The notes below the pieces were generated by a model that made no database searches, was not told the origin of the DNA, and was given only the letters and a program-made list of their open reading frames with translations. The translations under genes and the position numbers were made by a program. From Sphingomonas sp. CFBP 8760 (GTDB lineage: Bacteria; Pseudomonadota; Alphaproteobacteria; Sphingomonadales; Sphingomonadaceae), in assembly GCF_014841615.1 (NCBI RefSeq), contig NZ_JACYUG010000021.1:268-54251 (forward strand): a DNA stretch of 53,984 bases, read 5' to 3'. Shown here in pieces: positions 1 through 8,041 of this stretch. The stretch's first letter is position 1. Each line of letters opens with the position of its first letter.

Positions 1-317
1 GGCCCCAGTGCGCCGGATTGCTGCACGGGCAACGCCACGCTTTCGAAGCGCCAATTGGCCAAATCCTTCGACGAGTAGCAATTGAAGCCGGCAAACGCGT
101 TCGTCATGTCGCGGTGCGCTTCCCCGAACAGGTAATAGGTATCACCGTCCTTGGTGATCCCGCCGCCATGCGCACTGACCGGCAGGCCACGCTGATCGAA
201 CCAGGGCGTACCGGAATGGATGGCGTCGTATCGGCCCGGTGTTTGCGCGGAGACGGAATGGGAAAATGTGACGAGCGGAAGCAGAAGACCAGCGTAGGCG
301 CATGGGCGGATCATCAT
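1..317 (-). CDS. GH43 glycosidase, N-terminal part (exo-beta-1,3-galactanase-like)
   Basis: Only the first 105 codons lie inside the window; the 3' end is cut by the left edge. The start is chosen at 317 because GGAGG stands 8 nt upstream; a second ATG follows at once at 314. The protein opens with a Sec signal peptide ending near SVSAQ. The mature part shows the five-blade propeller start of GH43: AHGGGITKDGDTYYLFGE, then CYSSKDLANWRFES. This HGGG...YY.FGE...YSS.DL.NW pattern is the one I associate with the exo-beta-1,3-galactanase branch of GH43 (subfamily 24 or a near relative). It would act in the periplasm or outside the cell on galactan chains. It is the last visible gene of the minus-strand galactosidase/glucuronidase operon, 236 bp after the MFS gene. 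Family is fairly secure; subfamily is an inference from a third of the protein. Confidence 0.8.
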   Translation of the reverse strand, partial: MMIRPCAYAGLLLPLVTFSHSVSAQTPGRYDAIHSGTPWFDQRGLPVSAHGGGITKDGDTYYLFGEAHRDMTNAFAGFNCYSSKDLANWRFESVALPVQQSGALG

Positions 318-403
318 CGTGTCAACCTCCAAGGTCTTGGTCAGAACCTGTCGAACTTCGTCGTGCTACGCGATCTTGGTCCATTCTGCCGGGCGCTTCT
401 CGA

Positions 404-415
404 TTGGCATGCCAA
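404..415. promoter_or_regulatory. 12-bp palindrome upstream of the GH43 gene
   Basis: TTGGCATGCCAA is a perfect palindrome lying 87-98 nt upstream of the GH43 start in the 236-bp gap after the MFS gene. A second TTGGCATG copy occurs at 466-473. It resembles in style, but does not match, the TTGGT-type operators in front of the operon. It could be an operator for an internal promoter; no experiment or second locus supports this. Confidence 0.25.
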
Positions 416-553
416 ATCAGAAAGCCATCCGATCTTGGCAGGTCCATCGGCTTCTGACCGGTGGGTTGGCATGTCGATCTGCTATAGCGGCGTTAGGGAA
501 ACACGTCGCCCCGGCGTGCCCATGGCCCGTGCTCCCGCATGTTGATCGACCGA

Positions 554-1840
554 TCACGGCAGCCGTTCCCGATCTACGGGCGCGTAGTGGGGTATCAGCA
601 GATGAACGACCAGCAGCGCTGCAAAGTAGGCGCAGCCGGCGATCATGAAGATCGGGCCGTAGCTGCCGACGCCTGCCAGTATCGCGCCGGCGAACTTCGC
701 CATCAGCATGCCGCCGACCGCACCGGCGAGGCCACCTAACCCGACTACGGATCCGCCCATCCCTCGCGGGAACAAGTCGCCGGGGATGGCATACACGTTG
801 GCTGAGAAGCCCTGATGGCAGGCGCATGCCATGCCGATCGCCAGCACCGCCCACCACAGGCCGGGCGCCTGTGCGGCGAAGATGATCGGCAATGCGAACA
901 CAGCGCATCCCGCCATGGCGGTCTTGCGTGCACGGTTGGGGCTGGCGCCTCGCGCCAGCAGGCGCGAGGAAGCCCACCCACCTGCGACCGATCCGACGTC
1001 GGCCAGCACGTAGACCGCGACCAGCGGCGGTCCGAAGTCCAGCATCTTGACGCCGTACTGGCGGTTGAAGAAGTCGGGCAGCCAGAACAGGAACGTCCAC
1101 CAGATCGGATCGATCATGAAGCGCGCAAGCATGTAGGCCCAGGTCTGCCTCAGCCGCAGCAGCGTCCGCCACGCCACCGGTCGCGCGGGGGGCACCGGGT
1201 CGCTCTCGATCCATCTGAGCTCCCCGGTGGTAACGCGACGATGCACCCGCGGGCTGCGATAGAAGATCAGCCACGCCGCCAGCCATACGACGGTCAGCGC
1301 ACCCGTCGCTACGAACGCCATCCGCCATCCGAACGTCACGGCGATCGCCGGCACGATCAGCGGGGTCAGGATCGCGCCGACGTTCGACCCTGCGTTGAAG
1401 ATGCCGATCGCCAGCGCCCGCTCGCGCTGCGGAAACCACTCGTTCGCCGCCGCCAGGGCCGCCGGAAACGCACCCGCCTCGCCGATCGCGAGCGGTAGTC
1501 GCGCCCAGATCATCCCGCCCGCGCTGGTGAACAGGACATGCGCGACGTGTCCGATCGTCCAGATCGTCACCGCCACCGCGTAGCCGATCTTCGCTCCGAC
1601 CCGATCGACGAACCGGCCGAACAGGACGTACGAGATCCCGTACGCGGCCTGGAACGCGATCGCGAGATCGGCGTAGCCCTGTTCACTCCAGCCGTAGCGC
1701 GCCTGAAGTTCCGGCTTCAGCGTCGGAAGCACCAGACGATCGACGTAGCTGAGCGCCACGGCGGCGAAGAGCAGTGCGCAGACGATCCAGCGGATGCGGC
1801 CCGCCGGCTTTTCGAGCAGATCCGCCGATGGAGCGGTCAT
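554..1840 (-). CDS. MFS transporter, ACS family, hexuronate (ExuT-like)
   Basis: 428 aa with about 12 predicted membrane segments. It belongs to the anion:cation symporter branch of the major facilitator superfamily: the first helix carries ALSYVDRLVLPTL, followed by the loop FGRFVDRVGAKIGYA between helices 2 and 3 and GEAGAFPAALAAANEWFP. Members of this branch carry glucuronate, galacturonate, glucarate or galactonate across the inner membrane with protons. The ATG lies one base after the TAG stop of the mannonate dehydratase gene, so the two are translationally coupled. With an alpha-glucuronidase and a mannonate dehydratase just upstream, the likely cargo is glucuronate, 4-O-methyl-glucuronate or a derived aldonate. 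Substrate is inferred from context only. Confidence 0.85.
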   Translation of the reverse strand: MTAPSADLLEKPAGRIRWIVCALLFAAVALSYVDRLVLPTLKPELQARYGWSEQGYADLAIAFQAAYGISYVLFGRFVDRVGAKIGYAVAVTIWTIGHVAHVLFTSAGGMIWARLPLAIGEAGAFPAALAAANEWFPQRERALAIGIFNAGSNVGAILTPLIVPAIAVTFGWRMAFVATGALTVVWLAAWLIFYRSPRVHRRVTTGELRWIESDPVPPARPVAWRTLLRLRQTWAYMLARFMIDPIWWTFLFWLPDFFNRQYGVKMLDFGPPLVAVYVLADVGSVAGGWASSRLLARGASPNRARKTAMAGCAVFALPIIFAAQAPGLWWAVLAIGMACACHQGFSANVYAIPGDLFPRGMGGSVVGLGGLAGAVGGMLMAKFAGAILAGVGSYGPIFMIAGCAYFAALLVVHLLIPHYAPVDRERLP

Positions 1841-1841
1841 T

Positions 1842-3053
1842 CTACCAGCTCCACAGCGTGCCGTCCTCCAGACGGTTCACCGGCAGATACGCGCGGCGAT
1901 ACCCGTATTCCTTCGCAAGCTCCTCGTCGATGTCGACGCCCAGACCGGGCGCGTCGCCTGGATGCATGAGACCGTCTTCGAAGCGATAAGCGTGCGGGAA
2001 CACGGCGTCGGTATCCGTGGTGTGCGGCATATGCTCCTGTATGCCGAAATTGGGTACCGAAAGACCGAAGTGCAGTGCCGCCGCCATTGCGACTGGACTG
2101 AGGTCGGTCGCACCGTGGCAACCGGTCCGGATCTGGTACAGATCGGCCAGCGCCGCGATCCGGCGTAGGTGCGTGATCCCGCCGGCATGCACCACGGTCG
2201 CGCGGATGTAGTCGATCAGCTGGTTCTCGATCAGTGTCTTGCAGTCCCAGATCGAGTTGAACACCTCGCCGACGGCAAGTGGCGTGGTGGTGTGGTGACG
2301 GATGAGGCGGAACGCCTCCTGATCCTCTGCCGGGGTCACGTCCTCCAGCCAGAAGGGGCGATAGGGCTCCAGATCGCTGCCCAGCCGTCCGGCCTCGATC
2401 GGTGTCAGGCGGTGGTGGACGTCGTGGAGCAGGTGCACGTCCCAGCCCAGCGCCTCGCGTGCTAAGCGGAACAGTTCCGGTACGACGCGCAGGTATTGGG
2501 GCGTCGACCAGACGCTCTCGGTCGGCAGCTCGCCATCGGCCGGCTCGTAGCGCTCGCCCGGCTTGGCGACGCCGTACGTCGTCGGCAGCCCGGGGACGCC
2601 GCATTGTAGCCGCACCGCGCGATAGCCATCACGGATCGCGGCCCGGGCCTCGTGAATCGTATCCTCGATCGTGACGCCATTGGCATGGGCGTAGACGAGG
2701 CAGCCGTCGCGTGCCGCGCCGCCCAGCAACTGGTAGACGGGCAGACCGGCGATCTTGCCCTTTATGTCCCACAGCGCGGTATCGACCGCGGCGATCGCGG
2801 TCATCGTCACCGGGCCACGCCGCCAATAGGCGCCCTTGTAGAGATACTGCCAGACATCCTCGATCCGGTGCGCGTCCCGGCCGATCAGACAGGGCACGAC
2901 GTGCTCGGTGAGGTAGGCGACGACGGCCATCTCGCGGCCGTTGAGCGTCGCGTCGCCCAGGCCGGTCGTGCCGTCGTCGCAGGTGATCTTGAGCGTGACG
3001 AAGTTGCGGCCCGGCGCGGTGATGATGACGCGGGCATCGACGATCCGCGGCAT
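1842..3053 (-). CDS. manD: D-mannonate dehydratase, ManD/RspA type (enolase superfamily)
   Basis: 403 aa, full length for the family. It converts D-mannonate to 2-keto-3-deoxy-D-gluconate, the step after glucuronate isomerisation and reduction. The N-terminal capping domain begins IVDARVIITAPGRNFVTLKI. The barrel carries LLHDVHHRL near residues 209-217, where Asp211 and His213 sit one position from the metal ligand and acid/base described for characterised ManD, followed by WLEDVTP and GEVF with the remaining metal-binding Glu residues. No signal peptide, so cytosolic. I see no Shine-Dalgarno before the ATG; instead its start overlaps the TGA of a short upstream ORF as TGATG, so translation is probably by coupling. 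Some family members have low mannonate activity, so the exact substrate is not certain. Confidence 0.9.
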   Translation of the reverse strand: MPRIVDARVIITAPGRNFVTLKITCDDGTTGLGDATLNGREMAVVAYLTEHVVPCLIGRDAHRIEDVWQYLYKGAYWRRGPVTMTAIAAVDTALWDIKGKIAGLPVYQLLGGAARDGCLVYAHANGVTIEDTIHEARAAIRDGYRAVRLQCGVPGLPTTYGVAKPGERYEPADGELPTESVWSTPQYLRVVPELFRLAREALGWDVHLLHDVHHRLTPIEAGRLGSDLEPYRPFWLEDVTPAEDQEAFRLIRHHTTTPLAVGEVFNSIWDCKTLIENQLIDYIRATVVHAGGITHLRRIAALADLYQIRTGCHGATDLSPVAMAAALHFGLSVPNFGIQEHMPHTTDTDAVFPHAYRFEDGLMHPGDAPGLGVDIDEELAKEYGYRRAYLPVNRLEDGTLWSW

Positions 3054-3214
3054 CAGCGTGGCCGCGTCGCGTATCGGGGTGCGAACCGTGCAGCGATCAT
3101 AGGGGTAATGTCCTTCTCATCCGATCCAATCGTCCATCGCCGAGCCGTCGGCGAATTGCCCTCGTGCGGGAGGCGGGGTGGACCACCGCTCTCCGACGCC
3201 ATCGTGCTGGTCAT
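3053..3214 (-). CDS. Small coupled ORF between GH115 and manD
   Basis: An open frame of 53 codons exactly fills the gap between the two genes: its ATG overlaps the GH115 stop as ATGA and its TGA overlaps the manD start as TGATG. Within it a second ATG at 3100, preceded by AAGGA 10 nt upstream, would give a 15-residue leader peptide with the same stop. The protein is basic and low in hydrophobics and I recognise no family. The likely role is to carry ribosomes onto manD, which lacks its own ribosome binding site; the product itself may have no function. Either start is possible. Confidence 0.35.
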   Translation of the reverse strand: MTSTMASESGGPPRLPHEGNSPTARRWTIGSDEKDITPMIAARFAPRYATRPR

Positions 3215-5970
3215 TGCTTCAGCGGTGCGCCGTAATGGTCCGGCGCGCCTTCCAGCCGCAGGTCGATGCGGTCGAGCAGGAAGCCCGGGTCGAGCGCGTA
3301 GAGGCGCAGGTGATGCCGGCCGGGGGCCAACGTCGCCAGACGCAGCGACCGGACCGCACTGTTCGACAGGACGTTGCGTTTCCATTCCTCGCTGCGACCA
3401 TGCGTCTCATAGTCGAGTATCTGCATGACACCGTCATCCACGCGCACGCCGATGCGTAGCCGGGTTTCCGACGTGAGCGGGTGAACGGGCAGCGCGACGA
3501 TGCGCAGATCGGCATCGGCTTCCGCGCCAGTCGTGAAGCTGTAGCGCAGTGGATCGCGCGCGGCGTCCGGCTTGATGGAGGATAAGGTAAGCCGCGAGCG
3601 CAACGCCGTGCCGCGCGACCCCAGGCCGGGAACCGGCTCCCAATCGGTCGGAAGCAGTCCGTCCGCATCAGTCGCGGCGAGCGATACAATACGCTGATAG
3701 GTCACCGGTGCGCCATCCGTCGCAGCGGGAAGCAGGCGGGGCGTGACGGGGTAGCTGCTCCCCTCGCAGCGGACGGTCGCCGACCCGACCGGTCCTTTGC
3801 CGTCGTAGCGGAGCATGACTCGCCGCTCGAAGCCGTTGCCGGCATCCAGCCTGCCCGACGACGCGTCAGCAGTGAGTCCGGCGATCGCGCCCATCGACCA
3901 GTCTGCGGCTTGTCCAGTGCTCCGGATGGTCGCCGGGTGGCTGGCCGGTTGCCCCGCGACGAACACGAGATCGTCGCTGTCGACCATGCAGCCCGGAACG
4001 GCGGGCAGGTCGACCTTGGGATAGAGAGGCTCGGCGAACACCGGCAGGCGGCGTGGCGCCATGTCCATAATGTGCCGCCATTTGCCGCCGTTCTGCTCGT
4101 TGTAGGCAAGGGTGTCGGCGATGATCGCGGCGTGAGCCGCGCGAGCCCGGTCGGCCAGGGCATTGACGTTCGCATGGCCTTGCCGGGCAGAAAGCGCGGC
4201 GAGATCGAGCGTCAGATTGCGCGTGTTGATGTTGGCGGCGGACCGGACCGGATAAAGGACGATCTGGAAGAAGGCGTCGCGCCGGTCGGCGGGAAGCCCG
4301 GCGGCGATCGCCTCTGCTCTTGCGACAAGGTCGGCATAACGGTCGATGCGGCGGCGCGCTTCCTCGCCGCCGCTGCGCACATGGTCGCCGATGCGGATCG
4401 GCGTGACCGGTTCGACCTGGCTGAACCCCATGAATTCCGGACGGCGCTCGAATGCCAGATCATAGTATTCGGTCATCACCGCTGCGATACCGTCGGCCTG
4501 TCCGGCCCCGAACTGATCGCGCGCCCAGGCGGCGAGATGCGCGCGTGGGGTATCGGTAAAGGCGCGGTGATCGAAGGCGAGGTCGAGGAAGTATTGCGTC
4601 AGATACTCGGCCGGCTTGATGTCGCCCACGTTGACCACCCACAGCCGGCGCGCGTCCGTCTGCCAGGCGCGGTCCAGCTGCTCGCGGATCAGCGCGGGAT
4701 GGGTCGTGGCCAGCCAGAGATAGTCGTGCGGCCGACCCCAATAGGAAATGTGATAGTAGACACCTGACCCACCGTTCCGCGCGCGTTCCATGGGGTTCGG
4801 CAGCTGGTTGATGTAGCCGTAATTGTCCTCCGGCCACACGATCGTCACGTCGTCCGGCACCTTGAGTCCGGTCGCATAGATGTCGAGCACTTCCTTGTAG
4901 AGCGTCAGCACCTGCGGCACCGCCGCTGCCGGGCGGCCCTGCGCGGCGGCCAGAATGTCGCGCTGCAGCCGGATCGCGTCGGCCATCGCGCCGCGCGCCT
5001 CGCCCGGCGTGGACGCCCCCTCCATGCCCGAATCGTGCTTGCCGCGCAGGCCGATGGTGTAGACGTTCTCGAAGCCCTTCACCTCCTCCGCCCGACGGCG
5101 CCAGTATCTGGCCATCGCGGCGCGGTTGGAGAAGAAGTTGAACTCGCCGTCGGTCTTGTCATCCCATTCGCGCACGTTGTTGCGCATCATCGGTTCGGCA
5201 TGGGAGGTGCCGACGACAATGTCGTGCGCGCGGGCGGCCTCGGCGTTGCCAGGAATCTGATAGAAAGGCTTGGTACTGTCGTGCATCGCCGGCCAGATCA
5301 GATTGGCCTTCAGTCGCCAGAGCAGTTCGAAGATCCGGGCATAGGTCTTTGGCCCGATGTCACCGACGGCGGGCTCGTGCGTCTTCGCCGCCCAGGGCTG
5401 CAGTCCCCAGTCCTCATCGTTCAGGAAGATGCCGCGGTAGCGAACCGATGGCGCGTTCGACAGGCGACGCGTGCCGTTCACCGTCAGCCGATCGACCGTC
5501 CGCGGCGTCACGTCCGCCCACCATTCCCAGGCGGAAACGCCAATCTCACGCGTCAGGTCGGTCACACCCCAGACCGCGCCCCGCCGGTCCGACCCGGCGA
5601 GCAGCAGATAGCGGCGCGAGGGTACGCTGCGTGACCGGGTTTCGAGCCGCAGATAGCGTTCCCACTGGCCGGCAAGCTCGCCCAAGGCGACCCCCGTGTC
5701 GCTGGCGACAGCGCGAACCAATGCGGTGTCCGCCGCACCGACGATTACGCACAGGCGACGGCATTGCGCCACGTCGGTCAACACGCGCGGCGTGCGCCCG
5801 GTGACCCGGGTCAGATCACGCGCCAGCATCTGGCTGGCGAGCCGTGCGGAATCATCGGCGGCATGGACGATGTCGGCGACCTCGCGTCCGTCGAACAGCG
5901 TCACGGACTGTGCGGCTGCTGCGGCGGGCATGGAAGCGAGGGCCGCCGCCAGGAAAGCGAGCCGCCGCAT
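3211..5970 (-). CDS. GH115 xylan-type alpha-1,2-glucuronidase
   Basis: 919 aa, the usual size for GH115. It removes (4-O-methyl-)glucuronic acid side groups from polysaccharide. Residues 1-20 form a Sec signal peptide ending AAAAAQS, so it works in the periplasm. The N-terminal domain contains GAVWGVTDLTREIGVSAWEW; the catalytic barrel carries RYRGIFLNDEDWGLQPWA, LIWPAMHDS, GTSHAEPMMRNN, GLRGKHDSGMEG and VWPEDNYGYI, all typical of the family. Glu381 in PEDNYGY falls close to the glutamate implicated in catalysis in characterised GH115. A C-terminal beta-sandwich region follows from about residue 650. The ATG overlaps the GH42 stop as TGATG. Known GH115 enzymes act on glucuronoxylan; the neighbours here are mostly galactosidases, so the natural substrate may differ. 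Confidence 0.93.
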   Translation of the reverse strand: MRRLAFLAAALASMPAAAAAQSVTLFDGREVADIVHAADDSARLASQMLARDLTRVTGRTPRVLTDVAQCRRLCVIVGAADTALVRAVASDTGVALGELAGQWERYLRLETRSRSVPSRRYLLLAGSDRRGAVWGVTDLTREIGVSAWEWWADVTPRTVDRLTVNGTRRLSNAPSVRYRGIFLNDEDWGLQPWAAKTHEPAVGDIGPKTYARIFELLWRLKANLIWPAMHDSTKPFYQIPGNAEAARAHDIVVGTSHAEPMMRNNVREWDDKTDGEFNFFSNRAAMARYWRRRAEEVKGFENVYTIGLRGKHDSGMEGASTPGEARGAMADAIRLQRDILAAAQGRPAAAVPQVLTLYKEVLDIYATGLKVPDDVTIVWPEDNYGYINQLPNPMERARNGGSGVYYHISYWGRPHDYLWLATTHPALIREQLDRAWQTDARRLWVVNVGDIKPAEYLTQYFLDLAFDHRAFTDTPRAHLAAWARDQFGAGQADGIAAVMTEYYDLAFERRPEFMGFSQVEPVTPIRIGDHVRSGGEEARRRIDRYADLVARAEAIAAGLPADRRDAFFQIVLYPVRSAANINTRNLTLDLAALSARQGHANVNALADRARAAHAAIIADTLAYNEQNGGKWRHIMDMAPRRLPVFAEPLYPKVDLPAVPGCMVDSDDLVFVAGQPASHPATIRSTGQAADWSMGAIAGLTADASSGRLDAGNGFERRVMLRYDGKGPVGSATVRCEGSSYPVTPRLLPAATDGAPVTYQRIVSLAATDADGLLPTDWEPVPGLGSRGTALRSRLTLSSIKPDAARDPLRYSFTTGAEADADLRIVALPVHPLTSETRLRIGVRVDDGVMQILDYETHGRSEEWKRNVLSNSAVRSLRLATLAPGRHHLRLYALDPGFLLDRIDLRLEGAPDHYGAPLKQ

Positions 5971-8021
5971 CAGCGCGCCATCCCGCGCCCGGCGCGCCAG
6001 ATCGCCAGCGAGCAGGGCTCCACGCGGCGCCCGCCGAGTAGAAAGGGGCCGGCATCAACAGGGGCATTCCATGGCTGCGGCCCATAGTTGAAGGCGAATT
6101 GCAGGTCGCCGCGCCGGCGCAGGCGGACATGGTCCGGCAGCGGCAGGATGGTCAGGCCGGCCTTGACGCACGCTGCCTTCATCAACGCGCGGGTGAAGGT
6201 CGCATCACCCCGGCAGCCGACGTACCAGCGACGCTCGCTCCCCACCACCGCCGCTTCGCCATCGTCATAGCGCGCCAGCACCGGCAGCGCGGTGTCGAGC
6301 CATTCGCGCCAGCCATGGGCGCTGCCGGCAAGGTCGGTTCCGACGACCGGGATGGCGGTGCCCGCGCGCAGCGCCGCCACCTGGGTGACCCGAACCGGCA
6401 GCGATTTGCCGAGCGGTCCGGGCGGCAGGGTCGGCGGTATCGCGAAGTCCGCAGTCTTCGATCCGGTGCGCGGGCCGATCACGATGGTGCCGGGGCACCG
6501 TTCCAATGCGCTGCGCAGCGCGTCGTCTACGATCCACACCGACGGGACCACCACGAGCCGGTAGCCAGCAAGGTCGGCGCCCGGGCGGACGATGTCCACG
6601 TCCAGCCCCAGCCCGCGCAGCGCGGCATACCAGGACTGGACGTGATCGAGGTGCTGCTGGCCGGCGCCGTTCGGCTGTATCTCCGCCATCCACACCGTCT
6701 GGTAGTCGAAGACCAGCGCGACGTCGCCGCGGGCGGTGGGCGGCAACGGACCGACCTTCGCGATCTCCCTTGCCACCTGGGCCGCTTCGCGTCCGCCGAC
6801 CGAGATGGTGCCATCGGGCAGGTTCAGGCCGGCATGCATCTGTTCCTGCCCGATCTGCCCCTGCCGCCAGCGGAAGTGGCTGACCACGGCCGCTCCGTGC
6901 GCGAACGCCTCCCATGCCCATAGACGGACCATGCCGGGCATCGGCACGGGGTTGTACCGTGCCCAGTTCACCGCGCCGGGTTGTTGCTCCATGATCCAGA
7001 ACGGCGCCGGGCTGATCGCGCGCATCACGTCGTGGTTCCAGGCGGTGATGTCGGGGTAACCGGTACGGTCCCAGCGCGGATCGTCCCGTCCCGCCGCGAT
7101 ACCCAGCGGGTAACTGTCCCACGATGCGAAATCGATCGCGTCGCCGATCGGATAATGATCGAATTCGGTGAAGTTGCCCATGAAGTTGGTCGTGACGAAC
7201 CGTCCCGGCGACGACGGCCGGATGGCCTGCACCTGCGCGTCGTGGAACAGCTTCACCTGTTCGGATGCATAGCGACGATAGTCGAGCAGCTTGGCGGGCG
7301 AGGGGTCGTAAGGCGTGGCGACCGGCAGGCCGACCTCGTCGAAGCTGCCGACCTGCTGCGACCACACGACGGCGCCCCAGGCGGCGTTCAGCCGCTCGAC
7401 CGTGCCGTATCTGCGTGCTGTCCAGGCGCGAAAGCCGGCCAGATCGACGGGACCATAGGAATAGGTCGTGTCGTGGCAGCCATATTCGTTGTCGATCTGC
7501 CAGCCGACGACCGCCGGGTGCCGGCCATAGCGGCCGGCCATCGCGCGGGCGATGCGCACGCACTCGGCCCGGTAACGGGCGCTGGAGAAGGTGTAATAGC
7601 GTCGCGACCCGAAGCCCTTGGTCTGCCCGTTCGCGCCGACCGGCAGGATCTCCGGCAGTTCGGCCACCAGCCATGCGGGCGGCGTCGCGGTCGGCGTGCC
7701 AAGCACGACGCCGAGGCCCGCATCGCCCAGCACCGCGACGACGCGGTCCAGCCATCCCCAATCGTACCGGCCGCGACGTGGCTCCATCAGCGTCCAGGCG
7801 AATTCTCCGATCCGGACCCGGGTGATGCCGCGGGCGCGCATTTCAGCAGCGTCGATCGGCCAGCGGCTTTCGGGCCAGTGCTCGGGATAGTAGCAGACAC
7901 CCATCGTCGCCGTACCCTGGGCGGGCTCCGCCGCATTGGCGACCATCGGCCCGGCGATCAACGCGCCGATCGCGCCGGCGCCGCCGGCCTTCAGAATGGA
8001 GCGTCGTGGGTACTGAAGCAT
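5970..8021 (-). CDS. GH42 beta-galactosidase, Tat-exported
   Basis: 683 aa from the ATG at 8021, which has AAGGA 7 nt upstream; an in-frame ATG at 8045 overlapping the GH35 stop as ATGA is an alternative. A twin-arginine signal (YPRRSILKAGG) precedes a hydrophobic segment, so the enzyme should be exported folded. Catalytic residues are visible: Glu179 in WQIDNEYG (acid/base) and Glu345 in WIMEQQPG (nucleophile), with the GH42 trimerisation and C-terminal domains following. It hydrolyses terminal beta-galactosides from oligosaccharides, commonly beta-1,4 or beta-1,3/1,6 galactan fragments in this family. It sits between GH35 and GH115 with overlapping starts and stops, so it is part of one transcript with them. 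Confidence 0.93.
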   Translation of the reverse strand: MLQYPRRSILKAGGAGAIGALIAGPMVANAAEPAQGTATMGVCYYPEHWPESRWPIDAAEMRARGITRVRIGEFAWTLMEPRRGRYDWGWLDRVVAVLGDAGLGVVLGTPTATPPAWLVAELPEILPVGANGQTKGFGSRRYYTFSSARYRAECVRIARAMAGRYGRHPAVVGWQIDNEYGCHDTTYSYGPVDLAGFRAWTARRYGTVERLNAAWGAVVWSQQVGSFDEVGLPVATPYDPSPAKLLDYRRYASEQVKLFHDAQVQAIRPSSPGRFVTTNFMGNFTEFDHYPIGDAIDFASWDSYPLGIAAGRDDPRWDRTGYPDITAWNHDVMRAISPAPFWIMEQQPGAVNWARYNPVPMPGMVRLWAWEAFAHGAAVVSHFRWRQGQIGQEQMHAGLNLPDGTISVGGREAAQVAREIAKVGPLPPTARGDVALVFDYQTVWMAEIQPNGAGQQHLDHVQSWYAALRGLGLDVDIVRPGADLAGYRLVVVPSVWIVDDALRSALERCPGTIVIGPRTGSKTADFAIPPTLPPGPLGKSLPVRVTQVAALRAGTAIPVVGTDLAGSAHGWREWLDTALPVLARYDDGEAAVVGSERRWYVGCRGDATFTRALMKAACVKAGLTILPLPDHVRLRRRGDLQFAFNYGPQPWNAPVDAGPFLLGGRRVEPCSLAIWRAGRGMAR

Positions 8022-8041
8022 CGCGTCGTCCTTATGGTGGG

